Below, in pieces: positions 55,026-64,000 of a stretch of 64,000 nt of DNA. Position 1 is the stretch's first letter; each line of letters starts with the position of its first letter. Both the position numbers and the translations under genes were made by a program. Under the pieces are notes generated by a model. It saw only the letters and a list, made by a program, of their open reading frames with translations, was not told the DNA's origin and did not search any database. Source of the DNA: Chiridota heheva (taxonomy: Eukaryota > Echinodermata > Holothuroidea > Apodida > Chiridotidae); NCBI GenBank assembly GCA_020152595.1, contig JAIGNY010002073.1:1661001-1725000 (forward strand). Reading direction: 5' to 3'.

Positions 55026-55519
55026 TCAAGAATTGTTAAAGATACGACTAATTGCAACACATACAAGCATAATAACCACACTAAAATGCGCTAAACCGGC
55101 TCCGCATGTCACTGACATACAGACTGTCCTATCCAGGGTATTACCATCGAATTTCCAGTAAGCGCTAGCATGAGGGGCAATGGTGGCGCACAGGTATTCA
55201 AAGTCATCACAGTCGACATCAGTAAGGTCATAGTTAGCAGCTACTCCAGCTAAGGTAATTGATCCACCATTCTGAAGATCTTTTGTAAGCTGAGCGGACA
55301 AAATTGTGGCACTTGACACGGAGGCAACAGGGTTACTTCCGGAGTCGGATGCAGACAGGAATGTTGTTACTTTCCAGTTTTGGGTACCGACGATGTCATC
55401 ACTTGAAGAGGTACTGGACAAACCAACATCGAACTCTACGGCTTGACCGCCTCCGACGTTCAAGGTGCCGTCATCTGGGTTAGTGATGGTGAGGGAGTCG
55501 ACGCCAACATCAGCAGTGG
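55026..55519 (-). CDS. Secreted protein exon 3 (domain 2, anchor, stop)
   Basis: Starts (A)TADVGVDSLTITNPDD after acceptor aattttag and ends FNNS then stop at 55026. The four-Cys pattern DVDCDDFEYLC ... CMSVTC repeats that of exon 2. A 19-residue hydrophobic stretch near the end suggests a GPI signal or membrane span. The exon upstream region also reads open as MIDCRLIIAFIVLILATADVG, a signal-like peptide, so an alternative start inside the preceding intron (55565) could give a one-domain secreted isoform; the splice join is preferred. Confidence 0.87.
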
Positions 55520-56962
55520 CTAAAATTAAAACAATGAACGCAATAATTAATCTACAGTCAATCATTTTTTAGTTGCAAAATTACAATGGCGTTTTAAAAA
55601 TATGGTTATATCCTAAAAACCTTTTTGATATATGTTGCTTTGTAATTTTGAACGACAAATATTTTTTTATTTTAAATATTTTTATATTTTTTTTATTTCT
55701 AATTAATTTAATTAAAATAACCTCTTGATACATTTTACTGTGTAATTTTAAGAGCTGCAGGATAAAAAAGTAAAATAATCTATTTTCCTCTTATCTGATT
55801 ATTTTATCTTTCTCATAATCCTGGATGAAGTCTGTTTTTGTCGATGAACAAATTAAATTCATGTTTTATTTGATATACGTATAAGTATACTCAGATAATA
55901 TGAATAATATTAATAATAAACTTAGTATTAGGATTGAAATTTCGGTTGACCTTTGAATTTTCTTTAACCTTGAAATCCACAAACGACGCAAAAATACTTG
56001 TTAAGATATCATGATATGAAACTCACCTTTACAACGAAGATCAATACAGATAGAAGCGTTGCTGTAGTCAACTCCGGACCATGTGACACCTGGGTATGGA
56101 ATAAGAGCCAAGCAAAAGTATGGGTAGAGGGTACCGTTTCCACAGTCAACATCGGTAAGATTGAGATCCAAGGACAAGCCGGACCATGTGACAGATGTAT
56201 CGTCAGTGAGGTTGGTTGTATGCTGGTCCAAAGTGAGATTCACGCTGCCGAGGCCAACCAATGAGTTGGCGCTGTCATCTACTGATGATGCAGCTCCACC
56301 AAGCATGAATCTTGTTGATGCATGAGAGGCTTCGATGGCACTTGCTGCCCCATCGACGGGTGTGAACGTGAAATCAAATGTAACCACACTTATCTCCCCT
56401 CCAACCACGTCATCAGGAGAACTTATACTTGCAGAGTCAACATCTATGTATCCGCAAGCTGTGGAAAAATACAAGATATTGATAAATTTGTTCATGCACG
56501 CAAACTTTTGGGAAGGAAAGATGAAAATGAAAAAAAAATGTTTATTTTTGATATTGAATATGACGGTGAGGTCTTTAGTTGTATAACATTTCAACAAAAA
56601 TTTGATGGAAAAATAATGATTCCTAAAGACCATTTAATAGGCCCACCATTTCGTTTGTCGATGGTTCATGTAAATACTAAAAATATGTTTTTAGAAAAGA
56701 TCATATCAAACAATCAATCATTCACGTACGTAACTGTTCAGATCCCGCGGCCTTTTATTCTAGCAGGTAAGTTAAATATGTCAAATTGCTTGCCTCTAGT
56801 AAAATTGTTAATCAATTTTTAAAAAATTTACCAGATTATTCTGCTAACCAACATATTTACGTTATCATTCGTGTCTTAAAAGTTATAATATATTAATAAA
56901 TTACCTGCAAGTCTCATTAGCACAGCCACAATGACGAGTGAAAGGGTTCTTCTTGATTCCAT
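55026..56962 (-). CDS. Secreted/cell-surface protein with two four-Cys domains
   Basis: Joining 56962-56905, 56458-56027 and 55519-55026 on the minus strand gives an open frame of 327 residues with GT-AG introns, both in phase 1. Visible parts are a signal peptide (MESRRTLSLVIVAVLMRLA); domain 1 (exon 2, about 144 residues); domain 2 (exon 3, about 140 residues); and a hydrophobic C-terminus (LAHFSVVIMLVCVAISRIF) followed by NNS, consistent with a GPI-anchor signal or one membrane span. The two domains are homologous: both open VDS-hydrophobic-x-I-S/T-x-PDD and close DVDC...C...C...C. Domain 1 has several N-glycosylation sequons (NLT, NGT, NAS). I do not recognise the family. Role as an extracellular adhesion or recognition protein is inference. 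Confidence 0.85.
56027..56458 (-). CDS. Secreted protein exon 2 (domain 1)
   Basis: 432 bases, phase 1 to phase 1. Starts (A)CGYIDVDSASISSPDD after acceptor ttttccacag and ends ASICIDLRCK at donor AAAG|GTGAGT. The closing motif DVDCGNGTLYPYFC ... CIDLRC holds four Cys. Many Ser, Thr, Asp and Gly residues and several N-x-T/S sequons suit an extracellular beta-rich domain. The symmetric phase-1 boundaries allow this exon to be duplicated or skipped without frameshift. Confidence 0.87.
56905..56962 (-). CDS. Secreted protein exon 1 (signal peptide)
   Basis: Encodes MESRRTLSLVIVAVLMRLA plus the first base of an Ala codon and ends at CAG|GTAATT. The basic start followed by a hydrophobic run is a typical signal peptide. 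On the minus strand the exon opens at about 56997 after a strong pyrimidine-tract acceptor (tttccttttcacag), so at least one non-coding exon probably lies further upstream. Confidence 0.85.
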
Positions 56963-56997
56963 AGCGATACTGCAGTAAGCCAAGTTAGTTCAAAAAT

Positions 56998-58384
56998 CTG
57001 TGAAAAGGAAAAAGAAAATTGTTAAAGCTTATTGCGACATCGATCACTCTTGAAAATGCACATTGTCAAACTGAAAAGATGCTGCAACGTCACTTACAAT
57101 TAAAAAAAAATTATAACAAAATGATTGCAATCTGCATGAAAACTAATCAAAAGAGGAATAGCGGTAAAAGGGTGTTAACAGAAATTTAAAGGAACCTCGC
57201 AAAATTTCCTGTCAGAAAAGTTATATCAAAATGTAAAGCAAAGTGACATTTGCATCATCCAAAAGCTTGGGCATTGCATTGTTCGGAGAGAGGCAACAAA
57301 ATGCGGGAGAGAAATAATCTGCTATTATTCGACTTCACCTTTGTTCCTCTCAGGTACCAGCGGGTGCTATGCAGGGGATTGCAATCGATAACAACAAAAG
57401 TATTAAATCAATGACGTTGATTGTAGTACCCTATATTCACAACAAAGGTTGAGGTTTGTTGTGCACCGCTGTCATGAGAACGGTGACGCGGATGCGCCAT
57501 ATTTTAGCGCGTCTGAAAAGTACGGGATAATTTTTGCCTTTCTTTCTAGAAACGTAAAGCATTGTGAATGAAATATAGTTTTTGTATGAAACTTATCGAA
57601 TGAATGTCAAAATTTCGGCGATATCCAAGTTCTGAGTCAGCAATTATTTTTGGGGAAGGGTGAAGGGTGAGGGGGTATGAGTGAAATTATTTTGTTCGTT
57701 AAATGTTTTACAGAAAGCTTGAAAGCGCAAGTTCTGATATAGATCTTTTTGGTTATAATTATTTCCATTTAGCTAACTTTAGGTTTAAGACAAAATAAGT
57801 GCAATCTAGCATGACTGAAATTACGCGTTTTTATTCATGAAATTACTCTTATTATCACTGCATTTTCCAAATGAACTGAGGTATATTTTATTACAAAAAA
57901 ATCCAAATAAGTATGAATTTTATTATAACATTAATTCATTATATCAAAAGTTTTCTTAATAATTGCAATTTTATTCAGTTTCCTAATATGATTATAATTT
58001 ATTTGAATACATGCAAAAGTGTTTCAATGATATCAATTATAATACTATTATACTAATGTCTTACCTAAATTTAGTTATGTCCTTATCCCGGCTATCGTAA
58101 AATCCTTTAATATTCCTATTGAAGTATCAGTTGATAACAATTAAAATTCGGCAATTGATTTATAAGTTTCCTCGAAGATAAATGTTAAAGAGCTGAGCTA
58201 TTTTTTACTAATATTTCCAACGTGGTTATCTTCCACTGCGTTCTAAAGCAAGAATGGATTGAAGTAATGTTGCTTACACCAGATCCACGCCCTTTATTAT
58301 AATCTTCCCATGTGTTTACTCCCCAAACAAAGGCAACTGTTCCTTGGTTGCTTAGCGCTCGTGATTTACTTGTCCTGGGCCATC
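56998..58384. other. Probable 5' region/intron of the secreted-protein gene
   Basis: On the minus strand, a strong acceptor ends at 56998 and a good donor lies at 58064. The roughly 1.07 kb between them could be an intron in the 5' UTR. No coding sequence recognised. Confidence 0.4.
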
Positions 58385-58470
58385 AATGCACCAATCAACA
58401 CTTGGAGACAGACTTGTTCCCCCACAAATACGTAGTCTTAGTTGCTTGGCAACATTACGTAATGAGACGC
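58385..58470 (-). promoter_or_regulatory. Promoter-like motif cluster upstream of the secreted-protein gene
   Basis: Within 90 bases lie a CCAAT pentamer (near 58391), an RFX X-box-like imperfect palindrome GTTGCTTGGCAAC (58441-58453) and the bZIP-type palindrome ATTACGTAAT (58455-58464). On the minus strand a good splice donor (TTTAG|GTAAGACA, exon end 58065) lies 320 bases downstream and could link a non-coding first exon to the acceptor at 56997. The sites are seen; the assignment is inference. Confidence 0.35.
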
Positions 58471-58984
58471 CTTTCCCGGGTTGCATAGGCAGACAGGGAC
58501 ATCTGTTTAATTTATGCGAATATCATATAACAATCTTTTGAAGAAATTATACATTTCGCTTAATTAGACATAGTAAAAGATGAATCTTTCTCTTGTTATC
58601 TGCTATTCATTAGCATAGTCAAAGTGTTTCATACTGTTATAACATTTTTAAAACAGTTAGATCTTTTAGATTTAATGACATTCAGACATGAGAAAGCTGC
58701 AGTGTTTTGTATATTTTGCAAGCTTTACTTAATTACCTGTTAACAACTAACTGATTAAATCATGAAAGCCTATAGCTTATCCACTTGTCGACGTACTCTT
58801 TTACTAATATTTTTGATTTATGAATTTATTTGAAAGATATTATTTCTGTTTCTCGGCATTTCTTAGTTCCATTTTCCTATTGTATCTTCTTTCTTTTCTT
58901 CCATGCTCTGTATTTGTTGTCCTTCATTTGTGTTACCTTCTTGTTTATTTCAATTCTTTTTTCTTTTCTTCTGTAGCTAATTGT

Positions 58985-59460
58985 TCTTGCTTTCATTATT
59001 TACTTTTCTTCTGTTGGCGTTTTTCATTATTTACTTTTCTTCTGTTGTGTTTATTTTCTTTATTTACACTTACTTTTCTTAGTAAAGTGTTTATTTTCTT
59101 TATTTACACTTACTTTTCTTAGCAATTGTTTATTGTTCTTTATTTACACTTACTTTTCTTAGCAAATTGTTTATTTTTCTTCATTTACCACTTTTCTTTT
59201 CTTAGTAAAGTGTTTATTTTTCTTTATTTGCCACTTGCTTTTCTTAGCTTAGTAAAGTGTTTATTTTTATTTAATTACATTTGCTTTTCTTAGTAAAGTG
59301 TTTATTTTTCTTTATTTATATTTGCTTTTCTTAGCAAATTTTTTTTTTATTTACCACTTGCTTTTCTTAGTAAAGTGTTTTTCTCTCTTTATTTACACTT
59401 ACTTTTCTTAGTAAAGTGTTTATTTTTCTTTATTTACACTTGCTTTTCTTCCTGCAACTT
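58985..59460. repeat. ~40-bp pyrimidine-rich minisatellite, about 11 units
   Basis: Units of AGTAAAGTGTTTATTTTTCT then TTATTTACACTTACTTTTCT, 38-42 bases, with indels. TTTTCTTAG recurs at nearly every boundary and resembles a splice acceptor, but there is no coding context. Confidence 0.92.
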
Positions 59461-61090
59461 CAAACTTTTGATATGTTTGTCTTTGTTTTTCACATGTATT
59501 TCTTTGAATCTGAAAATTTGTTCCTTCTATGATCATTGATTTTATCATATATTGACAGTTTTTTCGATTATATATATTTTTCTTATATTAATTATTTTCT
59601 TTACTTATTTTCGTATATGTTATTTGATTATTCTTTTGTACTCTCTTAGTCTCGCCATTGTTTTATTATCTAATCTGTCTTTACTTCTTTGATATTTTAT
59701 TTATAAGTGTTTATTTAGACTGTCAATGTCATAATGGAATATTTTAAACTAAGATTATATATGCGAACGATCAAAAAAAGTCATGTTGCTATGGTCGTCA
59801 TTATTTGAATGACCAGCGTCAAACATACGTTGAACTTCTTAAAAGAGAGAGAGAGAATACTGATTTCGAAAAGATAGCTATCGTTTACCAATTTTAAAAC
59901 CAATATTCTCAACATAGATCTTCAATTTTTTTGTATTAGTAGGATAGGCCAATACACTGCTATTATGCTATAGGGTTTAAAAAGTTCGAGCAATTAAAAA
60001 TCTTAACGTGAATCTTAGAACTATATCGCACGAGACAGATTCTTTGTTTTTACGATTCATATACTCATTGATATTGATGATAATTTTAGAAATAAATTAT
60101 CATAATGGTATATATGCAGATTTTAGTAATACATTTCTAAACTGGTTTTAAGACCTTTAAAACAGACAAATAACAACTCGTTAAGCTTAGTAATTGCAAG
60201 AAAATTTCCCAAGATTATGAAAATATCACAAATTTTAATCAAGATCTGTTTAAGTTAATAATATAACAGTATTTTGTGTTTCAAGGTCTTAATTACAATA
60301 AAGTATGCATAATTGTATGTATATTTATGACATAAAGACCAATCCTATTAATTTCATTATATATTAACTCATTTAAATACAACCCTCACTCAACGTTCTA
60401 GCAGCAGCTGAATATGATCAAGAGGTTTTGAGTCCATATCAAACCATGGGGAAACAGCATGGTGATTTGAGTGACTGTAATTTAGGAAGGAAATTTAGAG
60501 AATTACATTAACAATTTTGGGCAATGTTCTCTCATACATCACAACTTTTATATAGCCTACATTCAACAGTTTAACTTTGATTACCCAAGTTATTTCTGGT
60601 GAATATAAACCGTCTACCTGTCTATATACATTTAAAAGAAAGGGTATGTATGAGAGTCACGCCTACGGTTTTACCAAATAATTTAAGTTATAGTTCAATA
60701 AATCATATTTTTACTTAACCAACTTCAAGTTGCGAATGGGATAGAATTCCCTCTCTAAATAAATATTGAACACAAAGTGTTTTGTTTCATATACTCTTTA
60801 AATCAATCAAACATATGCAATGCAATAGCGATCACAAGAATTACACAACCGTTCCCGTCCTCGAGGCGTAGCAAGCGTGAAGGGCGGCGGAAATGCCCTA
60901 TGCGACGGTGTCGTATTTAGTGAAGGTCAGGGAAGTTGAACCCTCTCCCGGTGAAGTTCCGTTAGTAAATTATATGTATCGCGGGATATACGTGTTACAT
61001 ATTTGAAAATAAACTGTACAAAATGAATATATCAAGTAAACTACGTCCAATTGGTCAATTATTTTTTTAAATATCCCCAATTTGGTAAAG
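59461..61090. other. AT-rich intergenic DNA
   Basis: Nothing recognised apart from a short GA run (59845-59854). Confidence 0.5.
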
Positions 61091-61868
61091 ATTTTGCCTA
61101 GCGAATTTTCGTAAGAAATACTATTAATAATCTTATTAAGATAAAATGGAAGAAAAATGGTGAAATTATTGAAAATATTACAAACAAATTCAGAAAATTT
61201 CCCCAATTTCCCCAATTTCCCCGAAAACTGCAGGAAATTTCCCAATTAGCAGCCGCAACGTTTGATGCAATTTTCCCGCTTGTCCTATCGGACAATTTTA
61301 GGGCTTCTTTTCCCCTCAGAGGTGACCCTTCCTACTAATGCCTCTACGCCTCCCACGCGTTTTTAAAGATGAAGGACAGTTAGAACGTCACAACATACAT
61401 ACAAAATGGTTCATGTTATGTTTTAACTCTTTGTTCTTTCTTACCTGCCTACTGGCATTTGTAACTTATGTACGCTTTAAATTGAACCCCCACCCTTAAG
61501 ATCCTAAGTGCCAATTCCGTGAAAAAATCCGGATCAACTGGCTGGAAATACCTCAAAGTCATATTTTTATCATTGACTCTTATGAAAAATTACTAGATCT
61601 TGATCAAAAAACTATGCTCCTTTTAAATCGTCGTAGGCTTCTTCATTTTAGGTTGCATTGGCAGAGGTTTAATAAGAAACGTTACAAAAAATAACTTTTG
61701 AAACATAGGTTTGAATATAAATACTAATGAATCAGCATCCACTTAATCATGCCGAGAAGCGCATGGAAGACAATGGTATTTTCTTCTGCGTATACAAGCG
61801 AGCTATTTATACTTTCTCTGATTTGTGGAAGCTCCAGCATCCAGGCCTTTTTTTTACATTTGACATTT

Positions 61869-61958
61869 AGCCCACCAATCACTTCATTTGGCCCACCAGT
61901 CACTTTATTTGGCATACCAGTCACTTCATTTAGCCCACCAATCACTCTATTTGGCCCG
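61869..61958. repeat. 21-bp tandem repeat, four to five units
   Basis: GCCCACCAATCACTTCATTT plus G repeats with small changes. Seven codons per unit, so both strands stay open; no gene is supported. Confidence 0.92.
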
Positions 61959-62188
61959 CCGCGTTTTACACGTTCATATTTTACAAGAGGAAAAGCATTT
62001 TGAAGAGGTACTTTTATCCTTCTTTTGTCATTATGGCCAAATAAACAAAATAGAATAGATAAAATACAGGATCTGTATCTCCATTCCCCAGAACCTCCAC
62101 CTTCCGGTCCACCCGGTGCATGGCCCCGCTTTTACTGCAGGGATTCACTGACTTTGTATACGATGCCATTTTGTCATCAATTGGCTAT

Positions 62189-62336
62189 CAGTGGCGTAAC
62201 TACGGGGGAGGGGGCGTGAGCCGCCCCTTGCTCGGGCCCTATTGGGGGCCGTAAAAATATAACATTATACCTAAAGGCGGGCCCCACTCGCCCCCCTCCC
62301 CCTCGACAAGCCTGTAGGGTCCTAACTACGCCACTG
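62189..62336. mobile_element. Short hAT-type MITE (CAGTGGCGTA ends)
   Basis: CAGTGGCGTAACTACG at the left and CTAACTACGCCACTG at the right are terminal inverted repeats. The flanks TTGGCTAT (62181-62188) and TTAGCCAT (62337-62344) match at six of eight positions, consistent with an aged 8-base target duplication. The interior is GC-rich with G and C runs. CAGTGGCGTA ends are common on animal hAT MITEs. Confidence 0.88.
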
Positions 62337-63424
62337 TTAGCCATCAGTGAACATTCTTTTAAAAAGTCATGGAAAACTCTCATAGCCATGCACGAACCTT
62401 CGTAAATATGCTTACACCCATTTCTTATAATTAAGCTCAACAGAAACCCACATCCACCAGAAATTAATTGCTACTTCCGCTTTTCAATTCGCACCTGAAA
62501 CAGTAAAATATACTGCACCTAAACTTAAAAGTGGTCATTTTCCAGTTTTCAGTTCAAATTTATTATTGGACTATCACACACATCCTTAATGCACAGATGT
62601 CTGTACGTAGGTGACCAGTGAAAAGTCTTTTAAAATGTTTATATACAGAGTAATTCGCAATTGTCTTTAAGTTTTTTAGGTGCATTACCTTTATACAACA
62701 CGTCGATCTGTGAGAGCATATCTTGCTTTCAGTAGACAAATTAATGCATTTTCTTGTTATTATTAGGAATAAAACAATTAACTTTCATCAACTTTTTGAA
62801 ATTCTTCAAGATGTGATTTCATTCACGGAGCTGGCGGCCAATAGTAGGGGCGTTAGTTTTTGTCAATTTATGTAGGTTTTAACAATAGAAATTGCATAAC
62901 ACGGTCTATTTTTACAGAAAATTTCACCTATACCGTGATTAAGCAAAACATCCCAAAAACACGTGCAAATTTCTAGTACTCTGGTCGGGATTTAGTAGCG
63001 TTAATGATATTCCGTACCGCTAGTGCACTAAAGGTATTCGATTTAGTGTGAAACTCAACTTAAATACGCCTTTAGTTTTCGGGCGCCAGCATCTAAAATG
63101 AAAGAGGAAAATTTATCACATCACTCAGATTGAAAGCCTCGAAGAGATTTCCTGTAAAATGGATTATCCTCATTGGCATTGATTGCACGAGTGGTTAATC
63201 CTAATTAAATTCTTCGCAATTTTCTACAAGTTGATTTTCAATGAGTGGATTGTACTCTAGTGTAGGACATTCTCACCACCACATACCTGTGAATTTTGGT
63301 TTTGCAACAATAGAACATAGTCTTAACCCCATCAGTCGACGTCTATCTTTACAAATCAACTAAGAGGCTTAATTCCAATTTTCTGCAAACAGGTAAAAGT
63401 GGCGACTGTCACGGTTTTATCTAC

Positions 63425-63692
63425 CTACTGTGGTGTAGCGGTTATCACACTTTCTACAGACCACGAGACCCTGGGTTCAAGCATGGGTTGGGTAGACACG
63501 CCAGTGCGCCACAACTGGTTATCAAAGGCCGTGGACATTGACTTGGTTGTCGATGTTATGTCTGTTCGTACGTCGTGCCTGTGTTCTCGTCTGACTCGTA
63601 TTAAGCGTTTCGTGATAGCATTGTTACTATCATAACCGAATACGCAGGCGACGACCCCGTCGTTGTAATTGTGTGTTCACTCGTCGTCGGGT
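63425..63692 (+). mobile_element. SINE family C, copy 3 (full length)
   Basis: The tRNA-Val-like head includes an A box (TGGTGTAGCGGTTATCAC) and a B box (GGGTTCAAGCA). The body is CACAACTGGTTATCAAAGGC ... ATACGCAGGCGACGACCCCG, ending in TCGTCGTCGG. The anticodon stem does not pair as a real tRNA, so it is a retroposon. Confidence 0.88.
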
Positions 63693-63704
63693 GGTTCTCA
63701 CATC

Positions 63705-63985
63705 TAATGTGGTGTAGCGCTTATCATACATGTCTACATACCAACGAAGCCCTGGATTTAAGCCTGGGTCGGGTAGGCACGCCAGTGCACCACAACTGGT
63801 TATCAAAGGCCGCGGACATTGACTTGGTTGTTTATGAAATGTCTGTCCGTACGTCGTACCTGTGTTCTCGTCCAGGTCGTATTAAGCGTTTCGTGATAGC
63901 ATTGTCGCTATCATAACTGAATACGCAGGCGACGACCCCGTTATTGTAAATGTGTGTTCACTCGTCGTCGTCGTCGGTTCTCACG
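63705..63985 (+). mobile_element. SINE family C, copy 4 (full length, tandem with copy 3)
   Basis: It begins again with a head (TGGTGTAGCGCTTATCAT, B box GGATTTAAGCC), then the same body, ending CGTCGTCGTCGTCGG. It lies head to tail with copy 3; both are followed by GGTTCTCAC, so the pair may have arisen by local duplication rather than by two insertions. Confidence 0.88.
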
Positions 63986-64000
63986 TCAGTCATGATTTTG

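Noticed and set aside
56322..56822. Plus-strand 166-residue frame opposite the secreted-protein gene
   Set aside because: Antisense shadow of exon 2 and its intron; the minus-strand gene has the splice logic and domain repeat.
61749..62003. Frame with PPITSFGPPVTLFG repeat
   Set aside because: Comes from a 21-base tandem repeat open on both strands.
63425..63490. tRNA-Val gene
   Set aside because: The head resembles tRNA-Val but the anticodon and acceptor stems are degenerate and it is fused to a repeated SINE body.

Overview
The window is nuclear DNA from an animal with a large, AT-rich, repeat-dense genome. It has spliced genes with GT-AG introns, several classes of metazoan transposon, tRNA-derived SINEs and many minisatellites. 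No gene or repeat fixes the species. The mix of L2/CR1-like and I/Jockey-like LINE relics, hAT elements and SINEs sharing a core module suits a marine invertebrate, perhaps an echinoderm or other deuterostome; that placement is inference.

Two genes can be supported. The first, on the plus strand from 2804 to 38139, is a complete peroxisomal sarcosine/pipecolate oxidase (PIPOX family). Eight exon positions encode a protein of about 395 residues, and every join keeps the reading frame. The exon-5 position is occupied by three homologous, divergent, intact exons (20378-20509, 22699-22833, 24608-24736). All are phase 0 at both ends and are best read as alternatives. A fourth, decayed copy lies at 19387-19510. 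The cassette encodes part of the substrate/catalytic domain, including the counterparts of the active-site Tyr and the oxygen-activating Lys of monomeric sarcosine oxidase, so exon choice could change substrate preference. This is the most interesting feature of the window.

The second gene, on the minus strand from 56962 down to 55026, encodes a predicted 327-residue secreted or cell-surface protein: a signal peptide followed by two homologous domains of about 145-160 residues, one per exon, each with the same four-cysteine pattern, and a hydrophobic C-terminus suggesting a GPI or membrane anchor. I do not recognise the family. A promoter-like cluster lies about 1.5 kb upstream.

By region: 1-2.8 kb is upstream repeat; 2.8-38.1 kb is the oxidase gene, whose introns hold two SINEs sharing a core, a 48-bp minisatellite, a pyrimidine tract, two LINE fragments, a TTAA-flanked MITE, local tandem duplications and arrays of a roughly 300-bp unit; 38.2-54.9 kb is gene-free and repeat-rich, with a LINE relic, a 1.2-kb hAT element with perfect target duplication, a ten-copy 72-bp minisatellite, a foldback element, a long TA tract and a composite inverted-repeat element; 55-58.5 kb is the secreted-protein gene; 58.5-64 kb is AT-rich, with a 40-bp pyrimidine-rich minisatellite, a small hAT MITE and a head-to-tail pair of tRNA-derived SINEs. 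Nearly all longer open frames outside the two genes are by-products of repeats.
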